Positions 1 to 8,697 of a DNA stretch of 64,000 nucleotides are shown here, piece by piece. The DNA is from CAWDJT01 sp963828705 (GTDB lineage: Bacteria > Desulfobacterota > Syntrophobacteria > Syntrophobacterales > Syntrophobacteraceae): positions 10,918-74,917 of the forward strand of contig CAWHGA010000026.1 of the NCBI GenBank assembly GCA_963828705.1, read 5' to 3'. Made by a program: the position numbers and the translations under genes. The notes beneath the pieces were generated by a model that saw nothing but the letters and a program-made list of their open reading frames with translations, did no database searches and was not told where the DNA came from. How positions within the stretch are numbered: position 1 is the first letter of the stretch; the number at the start of each line of letters is the position of its first letter.

Positions 1-2
1 AT

Positions 3-974
3 ATCCCCGTGGCCAACCAGTTCCCTTGGTTGCACGCTGAGGACCTCGGGCTTCATACCCATCCACGGGCGCTGGTGTATCTATTTCCCAATGTCGGGTC
101 CTACTTCGGTGGGGATCTCCTTGCCGGGATCCTGGCCAGCGGTATGCACCGTTCCGGTGACATCAACATCCTGGTGGATGTGGGCACCAACGCCGAGGTG
201 GTGGTTGGCAACCGCGACTGGCTGATCGCCTGCGCCGGCGCCGCTGGCCCGGCCCTCGAGGGGGGTGTGGTGGAGCGTGGGATGATGGCCAATCCGGGGG
301 CCATTGACCGGGTTCGCATCGACCCGGAGACCCTGGAACCGCATTTTTCCGTGCTTGGAGACAAAAAACCGCTTGGCATATGCGGTTCCGGTCTGATAGA
401 TCTAATAGCGGAAATGTTTATGGCAGGAATCCTGACCATTCAGGGGAAAATCAACACCAGACTGGCCTCACCGCGGATTGTGACCACTCCCGACGGCCCG
501 GCTTATGTGGTTGCTTTTGCAAGGGAAACTGACGATGGTCGGGATTTGTTGGTGTCAGAAATCGACATCGGTATCCTGCTCAAGTCCAAAGCCGCCATGT
601 ACACCATCCTCAATGTGATCACTCGTAAGGTTGGGGTCGGCTTTGGTGATCTTAAGCATTTCTATGTGGCGGGCAGTTTCGGCAACCACATCGATCCCGC
701 CATGGCCATCCGTATCGGTATGATTCCGGACTTGCCGCTGGCAACCTACCAGGGGCTCGGAAACACCGCCGGGCGAGGTGCCGCCATGGTGCTTCTGGAT
801 CGGGCACTGATCGGCGAGATCGATCGTATTTGCCGGCAGATCACCTATGTGGAACTGAACGTGAACATGGAGTTGATGAACGAATTCCGTGGCGCGTTGT
901 TTTTGCCGCACACGGATCCGACGCTGTTTCCATCGGTGAAGATCCCCGAACGGGCCTACGGACGGGACAACTGA
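3..974 (+). CDS. RACo-like ASKHA-domain protein (reductive activator of corrinoid proteins), 5' end outside window
   Basis: The frame is open to the window edge, so this is the C-terminal part of a longer protein; the GTG at 9 is only an internal codon. What is visible is the C-terminal actin-like ATPase domain of the RACo family (DUF4445), with glycine-rich phosphate loops (DVGTNAEVVVG near residue 60, CAGAAGPALEGG, ICGSGLIDLIAEM, YVAGSFGNHID, NTAGRGA). Family knowledge: RACo proteins carry an N-terminal 2Fe-2S domain and use ATP to reactivate oxidised corrinoid methyltransferase proteins of the acetyl-CoA or methyl-transfer pathways. The Fe-S half must lie upstream of the window. It is followed 14 bases later by an FtsB-like gene, probably a new unit. 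Confidence 0.85.
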   Translation: MPVANQFPWLHAEDLGLHTHPRALVYLFPNVGSYFGGDLLAGILASGMHRSGDINILVDVGTNAEVVVGNRDWLIACAGAAGPALEGGVVERGMMANPGAIDRVRIDPETLEPHFSVLGDKKPLGICGSGLIDLIAEMFMAGILTIQGKINTRLASPRIVTTPDGPAYVVAFARETDDGRDLLVSEIDIGILLKSKAAMYTILNVITRKVGVGFGDLKHFYVAGSFGNHIDPAMAIRIGMIPDLPLATYQGLGNTAGRGAAMVLLDRALIGEIDRICRQITYVELNVNMELMNEFRGALFLPHTDPTLFPSVKIPERAYGRDN

Positions 975-988
975 GTCGGATCAGGCTG

Positions 989-1367
989 ATGATCGCGAAA
1001 CGACCGACAACTGAAGTCAGATCGGGGCTGGACCAGCGAGGCAACCGCAAGGTTGCGGCGGAGCGTTCCAGGAGTATCCCTCTGCTCAAATGTCTGGTCC
1101 TGTTCCTGCTGGTCCTGAATCTTTGCCTGCTTTCCGCCATCTTTGTTTCGCCGCGCGGAGTGCGCGGCTACCGCGCACAGCAAGCTGAGGTGCTGCGCCT
1201 GGCGGCTTTGACCAAAAGGCTGGCCCAGGACAATCAGCGACTGGTCGAGCCGCATCCGGCATCTGAAAAGCGACCAGGTCGCCCAGGAACGCATGGTGAA
1301 ACAAGAACTTGGCTGGGTCCATGAGGACGAAATCATCGTCGAATTCGCCACCCCGCTTACCCCGTAA
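989..1367 (+). pseudogene. FtsB/DivIC-like septum formation initiator, one-base frameshift
   Basis: ATG at 989 begins a small basic protein with one transmembrane helix (residues about 30-50, CLVLFLLVLNLCLLSAIF), followed by a coiled coil (LAALTKRLAQDNQRLVE). The written frame then runs into nonsense and stops at 1324. Moving by one base at about 1250 (an extra C in GAGCCGC) restores a family-like tail, RIRHLKSDQVAQERMVKQEL then GWVHEDEIIVEF, ending with TAA at 1365-1367. That gives about 125 residues, the normal length for FtsB/DivIC bitopic division proteins. The gene is either interrupted or carries a sequencing error. The tail motif (EELGLVKPGEIV-like) makes the family call fairly secure. 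Confidence 0.7.
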
Positions 1368-1516
1368 GGTCTCCACATCCTTCGCCTGTAATGATTTCCA
1401 TAATTGCCTTGACCTCAATAATGCGTATATGTTAGCAGAGAAATTTTACAGTCTCTAGCTCCTTGCTCCATCCAGGGATGCGGATAGGGGCTTCAAAGCC
1501 AAAAGGAGGAACGCAG

Positions 1517-1951
1517 ATGCGTAAGTACGAGTGTTTTGTTATTATTGACGCTGATCTTCCCGATGACGCCATTGTCACGGTCGACGACAAGATCAAGAAT
1601 ATCGTTACCGGCAATGGGGGAACGGTCTTGGACTACGTTCCCTGGGGGAAGAAAAAGCTGGCCTACCCGGTCAAGAAACGGACCCGCGGTCATTATGTGT
1701 TGATGGAATTTGCGGGCGAGTCGGGACTGGTGGCCGAACTGGAACGAAACCTGCGTCTCGATGAACGCGTTCTCAAGTTCATCACGGTGGTGATCGCAGA
1801 CCGGTTTGATCCGCAGGCGGCACAGGCCGAGACACCCAAGACCCCGCTACCCTTCACTGACGACGAGGGAAGTCGCGTTGCGCCCCTGGCTACCGATGAA
1901 GAACTGGCCGATGAGGACTGGTGGCGAGGAAGACGATTTCGAGGATGTTGA
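1517..1951 (+). CDS. rpsF: 30S ribosomal protein bS6
   Basis: Start ATG 1517 is chosen because AGGAGG lies just upstream (1504-1509) and the protein then begins MRKYECFVIIDADL, typical of bS6. The core (GGTVLDYVPWGKKKLAYPVKK, LERNLRLDERVLKFITVVIADRF) is complete, with the ferredoxin-like fold expected for the protein that pairs with bS18 on the platform of the 30S subunit. From about 1920 the frame reads WWRGRRFRGC and stops. If one T at about 1920 is dropped, the reading continues GGEEDDFEDVDADAEPDEDEEK to a TAG at 1988. An acidic tail of that kind is common in deltaproteobacterial bS6, so the true gene probably ends at 1988. It heads the rpsF-rpsR-DUF2232-rplI-dnaB operon. Confidence 0.93.
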   Translation: MRKYECFVIIDADLPDDAIVTVDDKIKNIVTGNGGTVLDYVPWGKKKLAYPVKKRTRGHYVLMEFAGESGLVAELERNLRLDERVLKFITVVIADRFDPQAAQAETPKTPLPFTDDEGSRVAPLATDEELADEDWWRGRRFRGC

Positions 1952-2059
1952 CGCTGACGCCGAGCCGGATGAAGACGAGGAAAAGTAGCGACTGCGAGTC
2001 GCCACTCGGCCGATGGTGCTGACAAGCAGTGGAGACTGCTGGATCAAAGGAGAGAGAAC

Positions 2060-2305
2060 GTGGTTGTTCGACGAAAAAGACGCACTTTTCACCGCCGTAA
2101 GATCTGTCGCTTTTGTGCCGACAGCAGCTTGCGCATCGACTATAAGGACGTGAGAACCTTAAGGTTCTTTGTGACTGAACGCGGCAAGATCATTCCCCGC
2201 CGCATTTCCGGCAACTGTGCCAAGCATCAGCGGCAGTTGACGCTGTCCATCAAGCGTGCGCGCCACATTGCCCTCTTGCCCTACACCACCATCCATTCCG
2301 TATAA
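2060..2305 (+). CDS. rpsR: 30S ribosomal protein bS18
   Basis: GTG start at 2060 with AAGGAGAGAGAAC directly upstream. The 81-residue product has the family core RRKICRFCADSSLRIDYKDV and GKIIPRRISGNCAKHQRQLT, with a basic tail RARHIALLPYTT. Length and order match bS18, which binds bS6 and 16S rRNA in the small-subunit platform. The C-F-C pair plus the later Cys (SGNCAKH) are the cysteines seen in zinc-containing C+ forms of bS18. It sits between rpsF and a DUF2232 gene, the usual order in this lineage. Confidence 0.96.
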   Translation: MVVRRKRRTFHRRKICRFCADSSLRIDYKDVRTLRFFVTERGKIIPRRISGNCAKHQRQLTLSIKRARHIALLPYTTIHSV

Positions 2306-2406
2306 CTTAGGGTGTTGGGAATCGGGCGGCGAACTGGCGGGAGGCGGAACTTGCCGCCGCCGGGGTGTTTCGCTAAGGTTAATGATCGGCCAGGAAAGGG
2401 TTTTCT

Positions 2407-3429
2407 GTGGATGTCAACGGGGGGACAGTGCCCCCCTTGGACCAGTCTAAGGGTGTGCCGCTGCCGATTGCTTTGACTCGGAAGGACTTCCTCCTGGGAG
2501 TGACGGCATCCCTGATGGCCTTCCTGGCGGTTTTGCTGGTGCCGCTTGCAGGCATTTTCGCGGGCGTCTTCACGCCCTTGCCCACGCTGTTGAGCATATA
2601 CCGGTTCGGTCACCCGGCGGGTTTCTGGATCCCCGGAAGCGTGCTGGTTCTAGGGGTGCCGCTGCTTTACTTGTTGGGTGCGGTTGGGGATGTCCCTTAC
2701 ATGCTGCTCATGCTCATCATGGGGGGGCTTCTGGGCGAAGGCATGCGTCGCCAGTGGCCCATCGAGAAAACCATGGGGGTTGCGGTCGGCGTTGCGCTTC
2801 TGCTGGGGACTGTGACCTTCTGGGTGGTTACCGGGGGGTTTTCGCCGCAGTTTTGGTCTGCGCTTGAAGAAGAAATGCGCCAGAATGTGACCGCTTTGCT
2901 GCAAACCTATCGTGGCGCCGGTCTTGGTTTGGATCAACAGGCGACACTGGAGGCCATCCCTCAGGCTATCCCGGTTTTCATCCGATTGCTGCCGGGTGCA
3001 ACCCTGGTTTCGCTGCTCCTGATCACCTGGCTCAATACCCTGGTGGCGCGGCGGTTTTGTGTGGTTAGGCGGTTGCCGCTGCCTTCCTGGGCCCCGTGGT
3101 CGCATTGGAAGGCGCCGGAACTACTGGTGTGGCTGGTCATTGCCACCGGTTGCTTGTTGCTCTTGCCATCCAAGGGGATGGCGCTGGTTGGGTCTAACCT
3201 GTTGCTGGGATTGAGTACCGTCTACCTGTTTCAGGGGCTGGCCATTGCCGTGTTCTATCTGCATCACTGGAAGGTGGTGCCGTTCCTGCGGGCCATCGTG
3301 TACGCGTTGCTTCTGCTGCAACCGTTTGCGACCCTGTTGGTGATGCTGGTTGGTCTTTTTGATCTGTGGCTTAATTTTCGGCGTCTGCCGCCATCCGGGG
3401 CGCAGCCCAATGTGCCGGAAGCTTACTAA
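2407..3429 (+). CDS. DUF2232 (YybS-like) integral membrane protein
   Basis: A 340-residue protein with about eight hydrophobic helices (for example residues 32-52, 75-95, 115-140, 190-205, 235-255, 265-280 and 290-310). DUF2232 proteins commonly lie between rpsR and rplI in deltaproteobacteria and Firmicutes; molecular function is unknown. GTG at 2407 is the best start: AAAGGG lies about seven bases upstream and no better in-frame start follows before the first helix. A short GC hairpin (GGGGGGACAGTGCCCCCC, about 2419-2437) lies inside the first codons and could temper translation. No frameshift is seen. Confidence 0.85.
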   Translation: MDVNGGTVPPLDQSKGVPLPIALTRKDFLLGVTASLMAFLAVLLVPLAGIFAGVFTPLPTLLSIYRFGHPAGFWIPGSVLVLGVPLLYLLGAVGDVPYMLLMLIMGGLLGEGMRRQWPIEKTMGVAVGVALLLGTVTFWVVTGGFSPQFWSALEEEMRQNVTALLQTYRGAGLGLDQQATLEAIPQAIPVFIRLLPGATLVSLLLITWLNTLVARRFCVVRRLPLPSWAPWSHWKAPELLVWLVIATGCLLLLPSKGMALVGSNLLLGLSTVYLFQGLAIAVFYLHHWKVVPFLRAIVYALLLLQPFATLLVMLVGLFDLWLNFRRLPPSGAQPNVPEAY

Positions 3430-3508
3430 CGAAGCAGCCCGGATTTGGTAGCGATGGCGTTCCTGCCCGGAGGCAGGATCTTAGATCGCTGTAATTCAGG
3501 AGATTGTC

Positions 3509-3955
3509 ATGAAAGTGATTCTTGCGGAAAACATTGCTTCGCTGGGAAAGATCGGGGACGTGGTTAAGGTGGCCGCGGGTTATGCCCGCAACTACCTGGT
3601 TCCCAAAGGTTTGGCGCTGCAAGCCACGGACAGAAACGTCCGCGACCTGGAACACAAGAAACGCATTCTGACTGCGAAACGCGAGAAGGTTCGCCAGCAG
3701 ATGCTTTCCCTGGCCGAAAAACTGAACCAGGTGAAGATCACCCTGGTGCGCAAGGTAGCCGAAGACGACCGCCTCTATGGCTCGGTGAGTTCTGTGGACA
3801 TCGCCAAGGCCCTCGAGGATCAGGGATTTGTCATCGACCGCAAAGACATCAGGCTGACGCAGCCCATCAAACAGCTGGGTGAACACCAGGTGTCGGTCCG
3901 GGTGGATGCCGACGTTGTGGCCGAAATCAAGGTTTTGGTGGGAAAAGAAGAGTAA
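3509..3955 (+). CDS. rplI: 50S ribosomal protein bL9
   Basis: A 148-residue protein, the usual length for bL9. The N-terminal rRNA-binding domain is intact (MKVILAENIASLGKIGDVVKVAAGYARNYLVP, with the conserved GDVVxVxxGYARNYL stretch). It is followed by the long connecting helix (residues about 42-75) and the C-terminal domain (LYGSVSSVDIAKAL). AGGAG precedes the ATG by seven bases. It ends four bases before dnaB, so the two are almost certainly co-transcribed and translationally close. Confidence 0.97.
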   Translation: MKVILAENIASLGKIGDVVKVAAGYARNYLVPKGLALQATDRNVRDLEHKKRILTAKREKVRQQMLSLAEKLNQVKITLVRKVAEDDRLYGSVSSVDIAKALEDQGFVIDRKDIRLTQPIKQLGEHQVSVRVDADVVAEIKVLVGKEE

Positions 3956-3959
3956 TCTC

Positions 3960-5306
3960 ATGGATGCAATGGCGGCGGAACTCGGGAAGGTTCCCCCCCA
4001 GCAGTTGGAAGCGGAACAATCCGTGCTGGGCGGTATCCTCCTGGACAGCGACGGGCTGCCCGCGGCCCTTGAGGTCCTCAAGGGCGATGAGTTCTACCGG
4101 GATGCCCATCGGGTCATCTTCCGGGCCGCTCAGGAGCTTTTCGAACGCAACGCCCCCATCGATCTGGTGACCGTTGCCGACTACCTGGCGCAGAAGAACC
4201 TGTTGGAAGCGGTGGGCGGAGCCGCATATCTGGCTTCACTGGCTGAAGCGGTGCCGTCGGCCAGCAACGTCGCCGCCTATGCCCGCATCGTCAGCGACAA
4301 GGCCCTGTTGCGCCGTCTGATCCAGATTGCCGCGGAGATTACTTCCTGGTCCTATGCGGGCGGCAAAAAGGTCGAGGAGATCCTCGATCAGGCCGAAGCG
4401 GCTATTTTTTCCATCACCGAAAGCCGGGTGAGAAGCGGCTACTACCCAATTAAGGAAGTCGTCAAAAAGAGCATCCAGATCATCGAGGACCTTTACGACC
4501 GGCGTGAGATGCTCACCGGCGTACCCACCCACTACCGCGACCTGGACAAGCTTACCGCGGGTTTTCAAAAATCGGACCTGATCATCATCGCCGGCCGCCC
4601 CAGCATGGGGAAAACTGCTTTTGCCCTTAGCATCGCCCGCAATTCGGCATTGGAAAGTGGTATCCCGGTGGGGATTTTTTCCCTGGAAATGAGCAAGGAA
4701 CAGCTGGCGATGCGTCTTCTGTGTGCCGAAGCCCGAGTCAATTCGCAAAGGATCCGGAGCGGGTTTTTAAGTCAGGACGATTGCACCAAACTGATCACCG
4801 CAGCCGGCCACTTTGGTGACGTGCCTATTCTCATCGACGATACCCCGGCCATTTCCACCTTGGAACTGCGTGCCAAGGCCCGTCGCATGAAGGCCGAACT
4901 CGATGTGGGCATGATCGTGGTGGATTATCTGCAATTGATGCGGGGTCGGAGTGGCAGGGACAACCGCGAGCAGGAGATCTCCGACATTTCCCGTTCTCTC
5001 AAGGCTCTGGCCAAGGAACTCAGTATCCCGGTGGTCGCGCTTTCGCAGCTCAACCGCAAGGTGGAGGAGCGCCACAACAAGCGCCCCATCTTGAGTGACC
5101 TGCGCGAATCCGGCGCCATCGAGCAGGACGCTGATGTGATCCTGTTCATCTATCGCGATGAAGCCTACAATTCCAATAGCGCCGATGCCGGGATCGCGGA
5201 AATCAGCATCGGCAAGCAGCGTAACGGCCCTTCCGGGATCGATATTAAGTTGGCCTATATCAAAGAGTACACCCGGTTCGAGAACCTTGCCCTGGAACGC
5301 CCCTAA
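3960..5306 (+). CDS. dnaB: Replicative DNA helicase DnaB
   Basis: ATG at 3960 begins MDAMAAELGKVPPQQLEAEQSVLGG, giving 448 residues; an upstream in-frame start inside rplI is less likely. The N-terminal primase-interacting domain (residues 15-110) is followed by the RecA-like helicase core: Walker A in AGRPSMGKTAFAL (about residue 215), Walker B in MIVVDYLQLM, the sensor histidine stretch in SRSLKALAKELSIPVVALSQLNR, and the arginine-finger region around RSGRDNREQEISDISR plus SDLRESGAIEQDADVILFIYR. It forms the hexameric helicase that opens the replication fork. No intein is present and the gene is intact. Confidence 0.97.
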   Translation: MDAMAAELGKVPPQQLEAEQSVLGGILLDSDGLPAALEVLKGDEFYRDAHRVIFRAAQELFERNAPIDLVTVADYLAQKNLLEAVGGAAYLASLAEAVPSASNVAAYARIVSDKALLRRLIQIAAEITSWSYAGGKKVEEILDQAEAAIFSITESRVRSGYYPIKEVVKKSIQIIEDLYDRREMLTGVPTHYRDLDKLTAGFQKSDLIIIAGRPSMGKTAFALSIARNSALESGIPVGIFSLEMSKEQLAMRLLCAEARVNSQRIRSGFLSQDDCTKLITAAGHFGDVPILIDDTPAISTLELRAKARRMKAELDVGMIVVDYLQLMRGRSGRDNREQEISDISRSLKALAKELSIPVVALSQLNRKVEERHNKRPILSDLRESGAIEQDADVILFIYRDEAYNSNSADAGIAEISIGKQRNGPSGIDIKLAYIKEYTRFENLALERP

Positions 5307-5351
5307 AGATCAATCGACTCCAACGCAACCTACCCGAAGCAAGGAACAGCC

Positions 5352-6668
5352 ATGACCGTTCACCGCGAGCCCTATTGGGACGCTTCCCAGGAAACGCTTT
5401 CCCGGTCCGACCTGAGAACCCTTCAATGGCAACGGCTGCGGCAAATCGTGCCAGGAGCCGGGCGTTCGCCCTTTTATCGGCAACGTTGGCAGCAGGCAGG
5501 AATCAGCGGCGATAGTCTGCGTTCACTGGAGGATGTCGGCTGCTTGCCGGTCACCACCAAGCAGGACCTCCGTGACCATTATCCCTACGGCTTCTTGTGC
5601 ATCTCCCATGATCAGTTGCTGCGGCTCCATGTGTCTTCGGGCACCACCGGCCAGGCCACGGCCATGTTCTATTCCCGGGCTGATATTGAAACCTGGGCTG
5701 ACCTCATGGCCCGCTGCATGTACATGACCGGTGCCCGCCCAGGCGATGTTTTCCAGAACATGACCGGTTACGGGCTGTTCACCGGTGGGCTCGGATTCCA
5801 TCACGGCGCCGAGCGCCTCGGGATGCTGACCATCCCGGTGGGAGCCGGAAACACCCGGCGCCAAATCCAGCTGATGAAGGATTTCGCCAGCACCATCCTG
5901 CACATCATTCCCAGCTATGCCCTGCACCTTATGGATGTCTTGACCGAACTGAGGATCGATCCGCGCCGTGATCTGCAGCTTCGCATTGCCTACCTGGGCG
6001 CCGAACCCTACTCAGAGGAAGTGCGCCGTCGTGTGGAGGAATTCTACGGGGTAAAGGTCTATAACAGCTACGGACTTTCCGAAATGAACGGGCCGGGGGT
6101 GGCTTTCGAATGTCCGGAGCAATGCGGCATGCACATCTGGGAAGACGCCTATCTGGTGGAAGTGGTGGACCCGCAGACCCTGGAACCGGTGCCCGACGGC
6201 TCGCTTGGTGAGCTGGTACTGACCACCCTCAACCGGGAAGCCATGCCGCTCATTCGTTACCGGACCAAGGACCTGACCCGGATCTTGCCCGGTGAATGCC
6301 CCTGCGGCCGGGCTCATCGCCGGCTGGATCGGATCCAGGGGCGCTCTGATGACATGTTTATCATCAAGGGCGTCAACATCTTTCCCATCCAGGTGGAACA
6401 GGTGCTTATGGCCATCCCCGAAGTGGGCACCAATTACCAGATTGTCTTGCAGCGCGAACTTAACATCGATGACATGATTGTCAAAGTGGAGGTGACGGAT
6501 AGGATTTTTGTTGAGGACATGCGCCACCTCCAACGTCTGCACAAGAAAATCACCCACGAATTGAAAAACGAACTCCTGGTGACGCCGCGGGTGGAACTGG
6601 TGGAGCCTCTGGCACTGCCCCGCCAGGAAGGCAAGGCGATACGGCTCTTGGATACCCGCAAGATGTGA
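5352..6668 (+). CDS. paaK: Phenylacetate-CoA ligase
   Basis: A 438-residue AMP-forming ligase. Visible motifs: the ATP-binding P-loop-like LHVSSGTTGQATAMFYS (about residue 93), NSYGLSEMNGPGVAFEC (about residue 238) with the acceptor-binding segment, RTKDLTRIL, and the C-terminal lid start RIQGRSDDMFIIKGVNIFP. It activates phenylacetate, or a related aromatic or indole acid, to its CoA thioester at the cost of ATP to AMP. In anaerobes such enzymes serve aromatic amino acid breakdown and work with indolepyruvate or phenylpyruvate oxidoreductases, which are not seen here. It begins 45 bases after dnaB with AAGGAACAGCC before the ATG. Substrate is inferred from family only. Confidence 0.9.
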   Translation: MTVHREPYWDASQETLSRSDLRTLQWQRLRQIVPGAGRSPFYRQRWQQAGISGDSLRSLEDVGCLPVTTKQDLRDHYPYGFLCISHDQLLRLHVSSGTTGQATAMFYSRADIETWADLMARCMYMTGARPGDVFQNMTGYGLFTGGLGFHHGAERLGMLTIPVGAGNTRRQIQLMKDFASTILHIIPSYALHLMDVLTELRIDPRRDLQLRIAYLGAEPYSEEVRRRVEEFYGVKVYNSYGLSEMNGPGVAFECPEQCGMHIWEDAYLVEVVDPQTLEPVPDGSLGELVLTTLNREAMPLIRYRTKDLTRILPGECPCGRAHRRLDRIQGRSDDMFIIKGVNIFPIQVEQVLMAIPEVGTNYQIVLQRELNIDDMIVKVEVTDRIFVEDMRHLQRLHKKITHELKNELLVTPRVELVEPLALPRQEGKAIRLLDTRKM

Positions 6669-6772
6669 TGCCGGGGCGGGGAGGCGGGAAGAGCCGGGGG
6701 AGCCGGGGACGCGGCAGCGCGGAGATTGGCAAAAAGAGGGGTGACGGATAGCAGTCGCTGGCTCCAGGGGGG

Positions 6773-8521
6773 TTGGATTCTGAAGGGAATCTAGAGGGAG
6801 TCTTTATCCACAAGATCTATGGCAACATCACAGGGCTTAAGAGTTCGGTCCGGGACCGCATGCAGCGTCTGTACCGACGACGCGTGGAGCCGCACCAGGT
6901 TATCGGGACGGAGCTGGCTCGCGAATTGGCGCATTTGTCGTTCGAGTGTGCCCGCCAAGTTGGGCTCCTGGTTGGGCGCAACGGCGACGTGGACATGGTC
7001 CTGGTGGGGGGGCCGCGTTCCGTGTTTTTGCCGGATCTTCCCAAAACCCGTGGCGGCCGCTCGCGCCTCCGCGGCCAGCGGTTTGTCCATACCCATCTGG
7101 AGGGCGAGCCACTCAGCCAGGACGATCTGATGGATTTGGTCTTCCTGCGTCTGGACAGTATTGCCGCCATTCAGGTAGACCGCCACGGCGGCGCCACGCA
7201 CCTGCAAATGGCCCACGTGCTGCCCGGTGCCGCTGAACCGATACACGGTTGGGAGGTGCTTCCCAGTACCCTCCTGCAGGACTTCAACGTCGATTTCCTG
7301 GCCCTGGTGGAATCCCTGGAAGAGGAACTGGAAAGGAACCGGGCGGCGCTGTTGGCGGGAAGCCGCAATGACCGCGCCATCCTGGTGGGCATTGTGGCCC
7401 CCGGCAGCGGTCAGGATCGGGAAAGTGCCTTAGCTTCGCTGCATGAACTGGTTGAGCTGGCTCGGACCAGCAACATCGATGTTGCCGACATCATTCTTCA
7501 GCGCCCGCGGGAAGCCAATCGCAAGTATTTAATCGGTAAAGGCAAATTGAGCGAAATCGTGCTCCGGGCACTGCAGTGCGGTGTGGATCTGTTAATCTTC
7601 GATCAGGAGCTCAACCCCTCTCAGGTCCGTTCCATCACTGACACCACTGAGCTGCGAGTGATCGATCGCACCCAACTCATACTCGATATCTTCGCCCAGC
7701 GGGCCCAGAGCCGTGAAGGCAAAATCCAGGTGGAAATGGCCCAGCTCAAGTATCTGCTGCCGCGACTGGGAGTCAAAGACGATGCCTTGTCGCGGTTGAC
7801 CGGTGGGATTGGGGCGCGTGGTCCCGGCGAAACCAAGCTGGAAATCAACCGGCGCCGTATCAACGACCGCATTGCGCGCTTGGAACGGGAACTGAAGGTG
7901 GTGCGCAAGAATCGCGGGCAACGCCGGTCGCGACGAGTGCGCAGGGACCTGCCCATCATTTCCATTGTGGGCTACACCAATGCCGGCAAATCCACCTTGC
8001 TCAACACCCTCACCCACAGCCAGGTGTTTGTGGAAAACAAGCTGTTTGCGACTCTTGATCCCACCAGCAGGAGACTGCGGTTTCCCCGCGATTTCGAAGT
8101 GATCATCTCCGACACCGTGGGGTTTATTCGTGATCTTCCCAAAGACCTGATGGAGGCCTTTGCAGCCACTCTCGAAGAACTTGACGATGCCGACCTGCTG
8201 CTCCATGTCGTGGACATCAGTAATTCCCAATGCGAAGAACACATTGAATCGGTGGGGCGCATCCTGGAACAGCTGGAGTTGCAGCACAAACCCACCATTA
8301 TGGTGTTCAACAAAATGGATCGAGTGACTCCTGAGTTGGTGGAACGAAAGCTGGCACGACATGGCGGAGTTGCGTTGACGGCGCTCGACCGCAATAGCCT
8401 GATCCCTCTCATCCTGGTTCTGCAGGATCAGGTGCAGCTGATGCTGGCGGAAGGCTGGCCCGAGCTGCCCGCGGCCCCCACCAGTGACGGTGCGGAACAA
8501 GCGGACCTTACGGATTCTTGA
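6773..8521 (+). CDS. hflX: GTPase HflX (long form)
   Basis: A 582-residue ribosome-associated GTPase. TTG at 6773 is preferred because CCAGGGGGG precedes it and the N-terminal residues then match the extended family. Residues 1-190 form an additional N-terminal domain found in deltaproteobacterial HflX. The HflX domain follows (ADIILQRPREANRKYLIGKG, RSREGKIQVEMAQLKYLLPRL-type stretch, TGGIGARGPGETKLE), with G1 in GYTNAGKST, G3 in DTVGFI and G4 in FNKMD. HflX splits stalled or stress-inactivated 70S ribosomes. The gene ends in front of a large inverted repeat and is convergent with ribF. Confidence 0.93.
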   Translation: MDSEGNLEGVFIHKIYGNITGLKSSVRDRMQRLYRRRVEPHQVIGTELARELAHLSFECARQVGLLVGRNGDVDMVLVGGPRSVFLPDLPKTRGGRSRLRGQRFVHTHLEGEPLSQDDLMDLVFLRLDSIAAIQVDRHGGATHLQMAHVLPGAAEPIHGWEVLPSTLLQDFNVDFLALVESLEEELERNRAALLAGSRNDRAILVGIVAPGSGQDRESALASLHELVELARTSNIDVADIILQRPREANRKYLIGKGKLSEIVLRALQCGVDLLIFDQELNPSQVRSITDTTELRVIDRTQLILDIFAQRAQSREGKIQVEMAQLKYLLPRLGVKDDALSRLTGGIGARGPGETKLEINRRRINDRIARLERELKVVRKNRGQRRSRRVRRDLPIISIVGYTNAGKSTLLNTLTHSQVFVENKLFATLDPTSRRLRFPRDFEVIISDTVGFIRDLPKDLMEAFAATLEELDDADLLLHVVDISNSQCEEHIESVGRILEQLELQHKPTIMVFNKMDRVTPELVERKLARHGGVALTALDRNSLIPLILVLQDQVQLMLAEGWPELPAAPTSDGAEQADLTDS

Positions 8522-8571
8522 TCAGGAGCCGCCCCCCAATAGGTGTGCCTTTTCGCCGTGATTTTTCTGTC

Positions 8572-8628
8572 GCGTTTCATTGCATTCAACACGACCTACC
8601 GTAGGTTGCGTTGAATGCAATGAAACGC
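8572..8628. terminator. Large inverted repeat between convergent hflX and ribF
   Basis: Two 28-base arms (8572-8599 and 8601-8628) are almost perfectly complementary around a one-base centre, with one mismatch and one G-T pair. The 3' side runs into a T-rich stretch (TCTATTTTT). Its position between two converging genes fits a bidirectional terminator. The exceptional arm length also fits a dispersed repeat element; no second copy was noticed in this window. Confidence 0.65.
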
Positions 8629-8697
8629 AACGTCTATTTTTGGACAGACCCTAAGTCAGTAGCCATGCGGCCAAATGGCGCACACGGTGCGCAGCCC

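Noticed and set aside
1409..1437. TTGACC-17-TTAGCA as promoter of the rpsF operon
   Set aside because: The -10 box matches too poorly to call.
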